DNA of 30,613 nucleotides, taken from contig CBDUXP010000048.1 of assembly GCA_965371225.1 (NCBI GenBank), positions 1 to 30,613 on the forward strand. The letters are read 5' to 3'. Every line of letters starts with the position of its first letter. The stretch's first letter is position 1. The position numbers and the translations under genes are program-made. The notes beneath the pieces are model-generated. The model was given only the letters and a program-made list of their open reading frames with translations, was not told the origin of the DNA and searched no databases. Shown piece by piece: positions 14,653-22,166 of this stretch. The DNA comes from CBDUXP01 sp965371225 [NCBI: uncultured bacterium] (GTDB lineage Bacteria; Abyssobacteria; SURF-5; CBDUXP01).

Positions 14653-15111
14653 CTACAACTGCTTCGGATTGATGGGTTGCCCGTAAGAGAACTCGACGCG
14701 GTTGCCGTCCGGGTCCGCGATGATGACGAAGTACCCCACCGGAGGCGGCCAGTCGACGGGGCCCATGACCACGGGCACCCCTGCCGCCTCCGCCCGCGCG
14801 GCGACGGCGTCCACTTCCGCGCGCGTGGCGCATGCAAACCCCAGGTGGTCCACCGCCGGCGGGGACTCCGGCTGCCGTCCCGCGTTTTCGATGCAGACCA
14901 ACACGAACGTCGGGTCTTCCCGCTCGCGGCCGAGCCACGCGACCCGCACGCCCCCGTCCACCCGCTCGTGCACCACGTGCATGCCCGCGTAGGCGCGATA
15001 GAACGCAATCGTCCTCGCAACGTCCGCGCAGTTCAAGGCGACATGCGTCAACGTGGGTGCTTGCACGGCCGGACCATCCCCCTCACCGTTCGCACGACGG
15101 GTCACGCTCAC
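14653..15111 (-). CDS. VOC-family (glyoxalase/dioxygenase superfamily) protein
   Basis: A 152-residue protein with two beta-alpha-beta-beta-beta modules. Candidate metal ligands are H23 (LTHVAL), H89 (VDHLGF) and E140 (NRVEFSYG), with ADPDGNRVEF as the usual C-terminal signature. The family includes glyoxalase I, fosfomycin-resistance and extradiol dioxygenase enzymes; the substrate is unknown. The start is a GTG at 15111, or the in-frame GTG at 15105 if the overlapping -10 box at 15114-15119 is used. It is divergent from the SGNH-like gene with only about 14 nt between starts, and leads a leftward gene set. Confidence 0.85.
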   Translation of the reverse strand: MSVTRRANGEGDGPAVQAPTLTHVALNCADVARTIAFYRAYAGMHVVHERVDGGVRVAWLGREREDPTFVLVCIENAGRQPESPPAVDHLGFACATRAEVDAVAARAEAAGVPVVMGPVDWPPPVGYFVIIADPDGNRVEFSYGQPINPKQL

Positions 15112-15119
15112 GTACTATA
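15090..15119. promoter_or_regulatory. Overlapping divergent promoters with a shared -10 region
   Basis: Rightward: TTCGCA (15089-15094), 18 nt, TACTAT (15113-15118), then GTG at 15126. Leftward: TATAGT (15119-15114), with the nearest in-frame GTG at 15105. The two -10 boxes overlap by five bases, so only one polymerase can open this site at a time. Confidence 0.4.
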
Positions 15120-15125
15120 CCGAGC

Positions 15126-16253
15126 GTGTCCCCGAGCACAACCCCCGACGCGCCACCGCATGCCGCCCCGCGTCGGGTTCCGCTGCGCGCCGCGGGCCGG
15201 GGTGTGCGGCGGCTTTTGGCGAGCGGGGCCGCGTGGGCGGTGGTGTTCTTCGTGGGCATCCTGTCCAATCTGCCGCCGCTCGCTCACGTGATGCGCACGG
15301 TCGTGGCCAGCCCGAACGCGGGCATGCTCACCGAAGTGCTGGACGCGGTCTACCTCGCCCGGCGGGCCAAGGCGCGCGGGGAAACCGTCATCCTGATCGG
15401 GGGCAGCTCCGTCTCGCGCCATCTGCCGACGCACGACTGGTTGCCCGGCGTGCGCGTCCTGAACGCGAGCACGATGGTGGGCGACATCTATGTGCGGACG
15501 AGCCATGCGCGTTTCCTCATCGACTATGCGCCGGCCGACGTCCTGCTCATCCCGCTCATCTGGAACGGCTTTCCCGACTTGGCCGACGGCCCTTCCCGCC
15601 AGACCCCGCTGCAGTTGGAGTGGCTCCCGAACCCGGCCGATCAGCAAGTCCGCCAGGGCATCGGGTTCGGCTACGTGGACGGCCTGCCCCTGCAACTCAA
15701 ACGCCTGCTGATCGAGCAGGCGGAAGCACTCCAGAGCGACGACGTCCACCTGTGGCCCCCGGGCGTCATCCCCATGGGGGGGTACTTCGCCGGCATTCGC
15801 ACGCTCCCGGCGCGGGTACCGCTCCCCTCCTACCGCAGCGTGCAACGGCTGGAAACGCTGCGCGCGTACGGCGCCGAACGGGGCGTGACCGTGCTCTACT
15901 ATCTGTCCCCGCACAACCCCGCCTACGTCCCCGAGTATCTGCCCAAGGAAGCGCTGGGGCGGTTTCGCCGCGCCCTGCGGCCCCACCTGTACCTGGACCT
16001 GGCGGACCTGGTTTCGCGGGAGGACTTCTACCCCGACTTGGTGCATTTCAACGCGCGCGGCCTCGCACTCGTCTCTCGGACCCTGAGCAACACCCTCGCC
16101 TCCCCCGGGTGGACGCGCGCCCCCGGCCGCATTCAGGTGCCCGGACGCTGGACGCGCGCACGGCTGAGCGTCGCATACGTCGCCGCGGCGTACCGCGCCG
16201 GCTTCTATGAGCGCCTGCGCCCGAAGGATGCGGGGTTCCTGGTGCGCTTCTAA
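15126..16253 (+). CDS. Membrane-anchored SGNH-hydrolase-like protein
   Basis: A 375-residue protein. A basic N-terminus (RRVPLRAAGRGVRRL) precedes one membrane segment at about 31-48, so most of it probably lies outside the cytoplasmic membrane. ILIGGSSVSRHL (89-100) fits the block I serine motif, with S94 or S95 as nucleophile. D304-L-V-H307-FNARG fits the block V Asp-x-x-His motif. Such proteins include polysaccharide O-acetyltransferase partners of the DltD/AlgX type and lipid esterases. I chose the GTG at 15126, 7 nt after a -10-like box; there is no ribosome binding site, so the mRNA may be leaderless. Its stop overlaps the convergent neighbour by 4 nt. Confidence 0.78.
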   Translation: MSPSTTPDAPPHAAPRRVPLRAAGRGVRRLLASGAAWAVVFFVGILSNLPPLAHVMRTVVASPNAGMLTEVLDAVYLARRAKARGETVILIGGSSVSRHLPTHDWLPGVRVLNASTMVGDIYVRTSHARFLIDYAPADVLLIPLIWNGFPDLADGPSRQTPLQLEWLPNPADQQVRQGIGFGYVDGLPLQLKRLLIEQAEALQSDDVHLWPPGVIPMGGYFAGIRTLPARVPLPSYRSVQRLETLRAYGAERGVTVLYYLSPHNPAYVPEYLPKEALGRFRRALRPHLYLDLADLVSREDFYPDLVHFNARGLALVSRTLSNTLASPGWTRAPGRIQVPGRWTRARLSVAYVAAAYRAGFYERLRPKDAGFLVRF

Positions 16254-17872
16254 AGCGGGGGCGGCGCCACCCGCACCGCGAGCATGGTCCCCTGGCGCAC
16301 CAACACCTCGGCGCCCAACTCCCGCACCGCCGCGCGCAAGCCCGCTTCCGGAAACGCGCCGCGCTCCGCTTCGGCGATGTACAGCACCGTGATGCCGTGC
16401 CGCTCCACCAGGGCGCGCCGCACATCCGCCGGGGTCTCCGCCGCGAACAACTGTTGCACCGTGGCCACGCGCGCGTCGTAGTTCGGCACGTCCCAGCGAC
16501 CCACGAAAACGCGCGCCGGCACGCGAGCGCTCAGCACCAACCCATTCCAGGGGCTGCACGCAATGCGATCTTCCGGCGACACCAGCGCACCCAGGTCCGC
16601 CATGCCCACCGCCTCCGGCGTCAGGTGGTAGTACCGGCTGGGATACCACTCCAAGCGCGCCAGGCGTTGGCGCACCACCGTGCCAGTGGTCGGCATGCAC
16701 GCGAGGAGGCCGAGCCCCGCCACGATGGGACGCGCGGGTCCCGGCAGGTTGGCAATGCCCCGGGCGAGGACCGCCGCCGTCCACATGGCGAGCGGCACCT
16801 GGAGACCAAGGATCACGCGGCCGGCGTGGCGGAGCAGGGGGGCACCGTGCAACAGCACAAGGGTCGCCGCCACCCACGCCGCACACCAGGCGGCCCCCGC
16901 GCCGCCCGGCCACCCGTAGCGCACGCGTCCGAACCCATACGCAAGCGCGCCGCCGCCGAGGAACCCGAACCCCAGGGCCAGGTCCCCATACGCGGGCCGA
17001 GGAATGGTGGAATGCGGCAGGCCCCACGGGTACAGCCACATGACCCCGAGAAAATACCCCACGGGGAGCAGCCCGCCGACCGCGAGCGGCCACGTGGCGC
17101 GCCACAGGGCCACACCCGCCCCGCGGTTCCGGGCGGCGACGACGGCCAGGTACAACCCCCAGGCCCCCAGGAGGACGATCAGATTGAACGGATGAAACCA
17201 GCCCAGGAGAAACGCGCACGCTCCCGCCACCCCACCCCAGGGCCATGGGCGTCCCCCCTCGCCCGCGCGGACCACGGCAGCGCCGCCGGCGACCAGGAGG
17301 GCCAGCGCCCACGTGATGTGCGGGAAGCTCAGGACCGTGTAGGCGGTGGAAATTTCGGACGTGAGCAAGTCGGCGGACTGTCCCCCGTGCCACCCGAAGC
17401 GCGCCACCAGCCAGCCGAAGCCCGACCCCCACACGGCCAGCTCGATGGCCAGCCACCGTTCTCGGCGGCCCCGGGCGCAGACGGTGGCGAAGGCGGCAAT
17501 GGCGAGCACACACGCCACCGCTCCCGCGTAACGCGCGCCATGGTAGACCGCGAACGGGGACGCGCCCGTGCCCCGCCGCACCTGCGCCAGCGCCCACCAG
17601 AACATGCCCGAGAAGAGCTGGTCGCGTCCGGCAGCACCGAACGCGTCGCGCGGCACGGGAAGCCAGCCCACCTCTTGCCGGACCTGCGACAGGTAAAAGT
17701 GCGCATCCCGAACGCCCACCAAGACGCCCAGGAACTCGGCACCCTCTGGCGCCATGGCGCGGGCGCGGGCCATGGGCCACGCGGCGTACGCCACGAGCGC
17801 GACGGCTGTCGCCGCCAGCGCGGCCCACTCCCAGCGCGCCCACGGGGGCCGCGCGGGCTCCGGCTCGCTCAT
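16250..17872 (-). CDS. Polytopic membrane protein, possibly GT-C-like
   Basis: A 540-residue protein with about eleven membrane segments. The first outer loop reads VRDAHFYLSQVRQEVGWLPV, resembling acidic/aromatic loops of GT-C-type glycosyltransferases. The last 130 residues form a soluble domain ending RQGTMLAVRVAP. No full catalytic motif is visible, so the function is uncertain. Its stop overlaps the convergent SGNH gene at 16250-16253. It follows the TolB-like gene by 39 nt on the same strand, so these two are probably co-transcribed. It shares its general plan with the 672-residue membrane protein at 12588-14606; the two may serve one cell-surface pathway. Confidence 0.72.
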   Translation of the reverse strand: MSEPEPARPPWARWEWAALAATAVALVAYAAWPMARARAMAPEGAEFLGVLVGVRDAHFYLSQVRQEVGWLPVPRDAFGAAGRDQLFSGMFWWALAQVRRGTGASPFAVYHGARYAGAVACVLAIAAFATVCARGRRERWLAIELAVWGSGFGWLVARFGWHGGQSADLLTSEISTAYTVLSFPHITWALALLVAGGAAVVRAGEGGRPWPWGGVAGACAFLLGWFHPFNLIVLLGAWGLYLAVVAARNRGAGVALWRATWPLAVGGLLPVGYFLGVMWLYPWGLPHSTIPRPAYGDLALGFGFLGGGALAYGFGRVRYGWPGGAGAAWCAAWVAATLVLLHGAPLLRHAGRVILGLQVPLAMWTAAVLARGIANLPGPARPIVAGLGLLACMPTTGTVVRQRLARLEWYPSRYYHLTPEAVGMADLGALVSPEDRIACSPWNGLVLSARVPARVFVGRWDVPNYDARVATVQQLFAAETPADVRRALVERHGITVLYIAEAERGAFPEAGLRAAVRELGAEVLVRQGTMLAVRVAPPPL

Positions 17873-17911
17873 GCGCGCAAGTATACAAGCGCGCGCGGCC
17901 GCGGGCTGTGC

Positions 17912-19069
17912 TTACTCCACCCAGTCGGCAATGAAAATGTTCGTGTCGCCTTGCTGCGCGTTGTGGCGGTTGGAGGCGAACACAAGCTGCGTGCCGGCGC
18001 GGTTGAACATGGGGAACGCGTCGAAGGTAGGATTGAACGTGATCTGCTCGAGGCCCGTCCCATCGTCGCGGATCGTGAACAGGTCGAAGTTGCGTCCCGC
18101 CGGATCGTGCAGGTTCGACGCGAAGATGATCCGCCGGCCGTCCGGATGGAAGTACGGGCAGAAGTTGGCGGCGCCGTTGGCCGTGACCTGCCGCACGTCG
18201 CTGCCGTCCACGCTGCACGTATAAATCTCCAGGCGGCTCGGCCGGACCAGCCCCTGGGCCAGCAGGGCGCGGTACTCCTCCAAGGCCGCGCCGGTGGGGC
18301 GGCTGGCGCGGAACACCAGGCGGGTCCCGTCCGGACTGAAGAACGCGCCACCGTCGTAGCCGGGCGCGTGCGTGACTCGCCGCTGGTTCGTGCCGTCCGC
18401 GTTCATGACGTACAGTTCAAGATCCCCGTCGCGCGCCGACGTAAAAGCCACCAGCCGCCCGTCCGGGCTCACGGTCGCTTCCGCGTCATACCCGGGGGTT
18501 TCGGTTAGCCGGCGGAGCGCACCGGTAGCCGCGTGGCGCAGGAAAATGTCGTAGGTCTCGTACAGCGCCCACACGTATCCGCGCGAAAAGTCGGGCGGCG
18601 GCGGACACGCGTCGCCACCCAGGTGCGTGCTGGCGTAGTACACATCGTGCGTGCGCGGATGCACAAACGCGCAGGTGGTCCGCCCCGCGCCGGAGCTGAG
18701 CTGTTCCACGCCGCTGCCGTCCGCGTGCATGCGGTAAATGCGGTCGCATCCCACCCCCAGCGGCGTTGCCTGGAACACGAGCGCGGTGCCGTCGCCGTTG
18801 AAATACGCCTCCGCGTTCTCACCGCCGAACGTCAGTTGCCGCACGTTCGCCAGATGCCCCTCCCCGGGGAACGCGAGCGAGGCGGGAGCGGAGGCCGGGG
18901 CGGATGCGGGCGCGGCTGCGGGCTGCGCCGCCGCCACCGTCGCGAGCACGGCGACCCCGCCCGCCGCGAGAAAGACGTGCAGAAGCCGTCGCCGACGGAG
19001 CTTCACCACAGTTCCGGTACTTTGTCCCGATCCGGCGCGGGACATAATTCCTGGGCCGAATCCCGTCAC
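17912..19069 (-). CDS. Secreted TolB-like beta-propeller protein (PD40 repeats)
   Basis: A 385-residue exported protein. The signal peptide contains KLRRRRLLHVFLAAG and a hydrophobic run ending near AAAQPA, followed by an Ala/Pro/Ser linker. The rest has repeated PD40-type blades: SPDGRLVAFTSARDGDLELY, SPDGTRLVFRAS, HPDGRRIIFASN and NRAGTQLVFASN. The family scaffolds protein contacts in the periplasm. Starts are possible at GTG 19069 (GAGGGG 5 nt upstream), ATG 19045 or GTG 19006. A 42-bp segment coding LRRRRLLHVFLAAG is duplicated at 19700-19741 behind an ATG, so the original start has probably been displaced by the inserted segment. The long n-region from GTG 19069 would then be a replacement. 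Confidence 0.82.
   Translation of the reverse strand: MTGFGPGIMSRAGSGQSTGTVVKLRRRRLLHVFLAAGGVAVLATVAAAQPAAAPASAPASAPASLAFPGEGHLANVRQLTFGGENAEAYFNGDGTALVFQATPLGVGCDRIYRMHADGSGVEQLSSGAGRTTCAFVHPRTHDVYYASTHLGGDACPPPPDFSRGYVWALYETYDIFLRHAATGALRRLTETPGYDAEATVSPDGRLVAFTSARDGDLELYVMNADGTNQRRVTHAPGYDGGAFFSPDGTRLVFRASRPTGAALEEYRALLAQGLVRPSRLEIYTCSVDGSDVRQVTANGAANFCPYFHPDGRRIIFASNLHDPAGRNFDLFTIRDDGTGLEQITFNPTFDAFPMFNRAGTQLVFASNRHNAQQGDTNIFIADWVE
18959..19000. repeat. 42-bp direct repeat, copy 1
   Basis: Identical to 19700-19741. Read on the minus strand it encodes residues LRRRRLLHVFLAAG of the TolB-like signal peptide. The two copies flank a 699-nt segment and are 741 nt apart. Confidence 0.95.
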
Positions 19070-19699
19070 AACTCCCCCTCACGACTCGGCTTCACTGCAA
19101 TCCGCCCATTTCACATATTAGGAGTTAGGCCATTCGACCTGGAATCGTGCACATTACACAGACTAGAACACCGACGAGATCGGTAACAAACACGCGCTCG
19201 TTGAAGATAGAAACCGAGCACTTATTCCTAGCTTCTAGCGATCGTGCAAAGGTTATTCTAGCGACGAACATTGCGAGCAAAGCCCCGTTCGCTATGTAGG
19301 GTCTATACGCATCAACAAAATCAAAGTACGCCTCAGCACTTATCCCGATCGTGGAATGCGCCATCGCAGGAACCCAACCCAAATAACCCAAAATGAATAT
19401 GGTGTATAAGCAGATTTGGCGCATCGAGGGCAGATTCGACCGCCATCCCTCATAGTACCTGCCGAGCCACACGCATCCGGGAAGCGGGACTTTGCGCGCT
19501 GCGGCAGATTTTCCTAAGTGCGGCAGTTCGAGCCATGCCTCTTGAACGGTCGGAGGTGCACCACGCCCCTGGAGTGCCCGCAGGACGCCATACAGAACAA
19601 TCAATAGCGCGGATATTATCCAAGCCGGTGTGCTCATAGCAGGACCCTCGCGAAGTTAGATTCGGGCGGCAATCCACAGTTCAACGAAAATTTCCCATT
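19001..19699. mobile_element. Candidate 699-nt insertion between 42-bp direct repeats
   Basis: This segment is visibly lower in GC than its surroundings and carries one membrane-protein gene. Identical 42-bp sequences flank it. I see no transposase, integrase or terminal inverted repeat, so the mechanism is unknown. A 9-mer, CCACAGTTC, also occurs near both ends (19006-19014 and 19674-19682). Confidence 0.5.
19125..19637 (-). CDS. Hypothetical membrane protein in a low-GC insert
   Basis: A 170-residue protein that I do not recognise. Membrane segments are likely at about 4-20, 75-95, 115-130 and 148-165. The first helix (MSTPAWIISALLIVLYGVLR) is followed by a soluble loop with GRYYEGWRSNLPS. 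Codon use is richer in A/T third positions than in the neighbours, which suggests recent acquisition. Its ATG overlaps, as ATGA, the stop of a 38-codon frame starting at 19750 that contains the second copy of the 42-bp repeat. Translation may therefore be coupled to that leader frame. Confidence 0.6.
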   Translation of the reverse strand: MSTPAWIISALLIVLYGVLRALQGRGAPPTVQEAWLELPHLGKSAAARKVPLPGCVWLGRYYEGWRSNLPSMRQICLYTIFILGYLGWVPAMAHSTIGISAEAYFDFVDAYRPYIANGALLAMFVARITFARSLEARNKCSVSIFNERVFVTDLVGVLVCVMCTIPGRMA

Positions 19700-19750
19700 G
19701 CCCGCCGCGAGAAAGACGTGCAGAAGCCGTCGCCGACGGAGTTTGCTCAT
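19634..19750 (-). pseudogene. 38-codon leader frame: duplicated 5' end of the TolB-like gene
   Basis: From ATG 19750 the frame reads MSKLRRRRLLHVFLAAG, nearly the n-region and early h-region of the TolB-like signal peptide. It then runs into unrelated sequence (NGKFSLNCGLPPESNFARVL) and stops at 19634. It looks like the stranded 5' end of the TolB-like gene left upstream of the insert. The stop overlaps the start of the membrane-protein gene by 4 nt, so it may still act as a translated leader. Confidence 0.55.
19700..19741. repeat. 42-bp direct repeat, copy 2
   Basis: Perfect copy of 18959-19000. Here it is preceded on the coding strand by ATGAGCAAA, a normal start, whereas copy 1 is preceded by GTGGTGAAG. 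Confidence 0.95.
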
Positions 19751-19779
19751 AGGCCCCATACTCTATTAAGGATGTCGGG

Positions 19780-19873
19780 GTAGGGGCGAATCTTGTATTC
19801 GCCCATCTGCTGGGCGATCGCGAGGATCGCCCCTAATGACTGGAGGGCGGGCGCCGCATGCGTCGCCCCTGCG
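19780..19873. repeat. Cluster of GTAGGGGC-type palindromes
   Basis: A CGAAT..ATTCG unit (19780-19805) faces a CGATC..GATCG unit (19812-19835). A CGCATGCG-core half unit follows (19849-19873). The cluster lies in the divergent gap before the VWA gene. Confidence 0.8.
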
Positions 19874-19988
19874 AAAGAACGGCGCATCCATCCGCGCCAG
19901 CCGGTGCGCAGTGCCCTTTCGCCCTGAGGTAATGGGAATACTGCCGCGGACCGCGCTCATGCCCATTGGCTGTGCGGCCGGCGCTTGG

Positions 19989-20000
19989 CATACTAGTATG
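19989..20000. promoter_or_regulatory. Palindrome upstream of the VWA gene
   Basis: CATACTAGTATG is a perfect 12-bp dyad 30 nt before the ATG at 20031. It includes the -10-like TAGTAT (19994-19999), but no well-spaced -35 box is evident. It may be an operator. Confidence 0.3.
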
Positions 20001-20030
20001 TACGTTCCGCGCCCGGGAGCACCGCATCTT

Positions 20031-22148
20031 ATGCCCCAGCATCGTTACAGCAGGTGGGACAACTCGCAGGAGCCGTTCGGCATCGCAGCCGACGACATCT
20101 TCGGCGCCATCGCCGACGACCTGCTGGACCACGGGGACTTGCGCGGGGCCATTCGCGATCTGCTGCGCCGCGGCATCTCGGCGCGGGACGGGCGGCGCAT
20201 CGTCGGCGCGGAGGAACTGCGCCAGCGGGTCCGCGAGCAGCGGCGTGCGCTGCTGCAGCGCCACAACCTCGAACACATTTTTGATCAGCTCAACGAGGAG
20301 CTGGAACGCATCCTGGAAATGGAGCGGGACACGCTGACGCAGCAGCAGGCGGACGCGGCGAGCGTGCTGGGCCGTCGCGCGGTGAACGGGTTGCGTCGCA
20401 ACGTGACGCGCGACGAGCCGCGGCCCGAGGGCGCCATCGAGCGCATGTGGTACGACGCGGCGCAGTGCGAGCGCAAGCTCAACGTGCTGCCCGAGACGTT
20501 CCACGGCCGCCTGACGGAGCTGCGGTCCTACACGTTCGCGAACCAGGAGGCGCAGGAGGCGTTCGACGACTTGGTGGCGACGCTGCAGCGCCGCATGCTC
20601 GGGCACTACCTGAAGGATGTGCGCGAGCAGCTCGAAGGCATGTCCCCCACCGATCAGGCGCTCCTGCGGCAGATGCTGCACGACCTGACCGAGCTGCTGC
20701 GCCTGCACTTCGCGGGTGAGCCGATCGACAAAGCGTACGGCGCGTTCAAGGAGAAGTACCCGCAGATGTTCGCCGGGAACCCGGACATGCCGTTCGAGGA
20801 TTTCCTGGCCATGCTGGCGCAGCAGGCCGCGGAACTCCAGGGGCTCATGTCCAGCCTCAGCCCGGAAGACCTGGCGGAACTGCAGGGGCTGCTGGACTGG
20901 TCGTTTCTGGACGACGGGCTGCGGGACGCCATGCGCGAGTTCACCGAACTCATCATGCAACTCGCGCCCGGCGATGCGGCGGCTTACGACTTCGCGGGCC
21001 AGCACCCCCTGTCCCTGGATGAGGCGATGCACACCATCGACCGCCTGCACGCGCTCGACCAGTTCGAGTCCCGGCTCGACCGGGCCATGTGGCGGGGATT
21101 CTTCGACGAGCTGGAGACGGAGCTGGCCGAGGACGCGCTGGGCCCCGAGGGCGGGCGCATGCTGCGCGAGCTGCAGGACCTGGCGAAGCGGCTGGAGGAG
21201 GCGCGGTACCTGAAGCGCACGCCGGGCGGCTGGCGGCTCACCACGCGGGCGGTCCGGCGGCTGGGTACCCACGCGCTACAGGAAATCTTCTCGCAGATCG
21301 AGAAGACCATCGTGGGCCGCCATCAGGGCCGGACCGGGCGCGACGCGGGCACCCCCAGCGGGGAGACGCGGCCGTACGCCTATGGCCTGCCCATGAACGT
21401 GGACGTGCCCCGCACGGTCTTCAACGCCCTGCTCCGCAGCGGCGGCGCCGTGCCGCTGGACCTGCGGTTCGACGACTTCGAGATTCAAGAGCTGGAGTTC
21501 CAGGCCCGGTGCGCGACGGTGCTGCTGGTGGACCAGAGTTCGTCCATGGAGCGCCTCGGCCGCTTCGCCGCCGCCAAGCGCGTGGCCTTCGCGCTCCTCG
21601 AGCTGATTCGCCAGCGCTTCCCGCGGGATGAACTGTATGTGGTCGGCTTCCACACGCTGGCCCAGCAGGTGGCCGTCACGCAACTGCCGCACCTGCGCGA
21701 AAAGCCGCGGCAGGGGGTGGTGTGGGTGAATGAATCCATCCCGCTCGCCTACGCCCGCGAGCAACCCGATGCGATCCCCATGGATTTCACCAACGTGCAG
21801 GAAGGCCTGCGCATCTCCCGGCAGCTGCTCGCGCGCGCGCAAGCCCGGACGAAGCAGATCATCATGATCACCGACGGCCAGCCCACGGCGTACATCACCG
21901 GCCAACATCTGGTCCTCTCCTACCCGGAGGTGGAGGACCCGTGTGCGGCGGCGCTGAAGGAGGCGCGGCGTTGTACGCGCCAACACATCCGCATCAACAC
22001 CTTCATGCTGCGCCAGGATTACTACCTGGAGGCGTTCGTGCAGCGGCTGACCGAGATCAACCGCGGCCGCGCCTTCTTCACGACGCCCCACACCCTCGGC
22101 AGCGCGGTCATGCGCGATTACGTGCGCGGCCGCACGAGCCGGGTGTAG
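20031..22148 (+). CDS. VWA-domain protein (CoxE/MoxR-partner-like)
   Basis: A 705-residue cytoplasmic protein. Residues 1-480 are mainly charged helix, including a heptad-like stretch at about 60-105. The von Willebrand A domain is at about 490-690 with a complete MIDAS: D501-Q-S503-S-S505, T587 (DFTN) and D615 (MITDGQP). Proteins of this kind often work with a MoxR-type AAA+ ATPase in metal-cofactor insertion or complex remodelling; no such ATPase gene lies within the window. I chose the ATG at 20031 because GGGAG lies upstream and the open frame before it is repeat-derived. The serine acetyltransferase gene follows after 18 nt. Confidence 0.87.
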   Translation: MPQHRYSRWDNSQEPFGIAADDIFGAIADDLLDHGDLRGAIRDLLRRGISARDGRRIVGAEELRQRVREQRRALLQRHNLEHIFDQLNEELERILEMERDTLTQQQADAASVLGRRAVNGLRRNVTRDEPRPEGAIERMWYDAAQCERKLNVLPETFHGRLTELRSYTFANQEAQEAFDDLVATLQRRMLGHYLKDVREQLEGMSPTDQALLRQMLHDLTELLRLHFAGEPIDKAYGAFKEKYPQMFAGNPDMPFEDFLAMLAQQAAELQGLMSSLSPEDLAELQGLLDWSFLDDGLRDAMREFTELIMQLAPGDAAAYDFAGQHPLSLDEAMHTIDRLHALDQFESRLDRAMWRGFFDELETELAEDALGPEGGRMLRELQDLAKRLEEARYLKRTPGGWRLTTRAVRRLGTHALQEIFSQIEKTIVGRHQGRTGRDAGTPSGETRPYAYGLPMNVDVPRTVFNALLRSGGAVPLDLRFDDFEIQELEFQARCATVLLVDQSSSMERLGRFAAAKRVAFALLELIRQRFPRDELYVVGFHTLAQQVAVTQLPHLREKPRQGVVWVNESIPLAYAREQPDAIPMDFTNVQEGLRISRQLLARAQARTKQIIMITDGQPTAYITGQHLVLSYPEVEDPCAAALKEARRCTRQHIRINTFMLRQDYYLEAFVQRLTEINRGRAFFTTPHTLGSAVMRDYVRGRTSRV

Positions 22149-22166
22149 GACCGGGACACCAGCCCC

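Noticed and set aside
15108-18218. A 1,036-codon open frame on the minus strand
   Set aside because: It runs across genes on both strands in other frames and encodes low-complexity Arg/Gly/Ala sequence. This is a GC-rich shadow frame; the SGNH, membrane and TolB-like products in the other frames have clear domains.
19001-19699. A standard insertion sequence
   Set aside because: No transposase, no terminal inverted repeats, and 42-bp flanking repeats are far longer than ordinary target duplications. It is kept as an unexplained insertion only.
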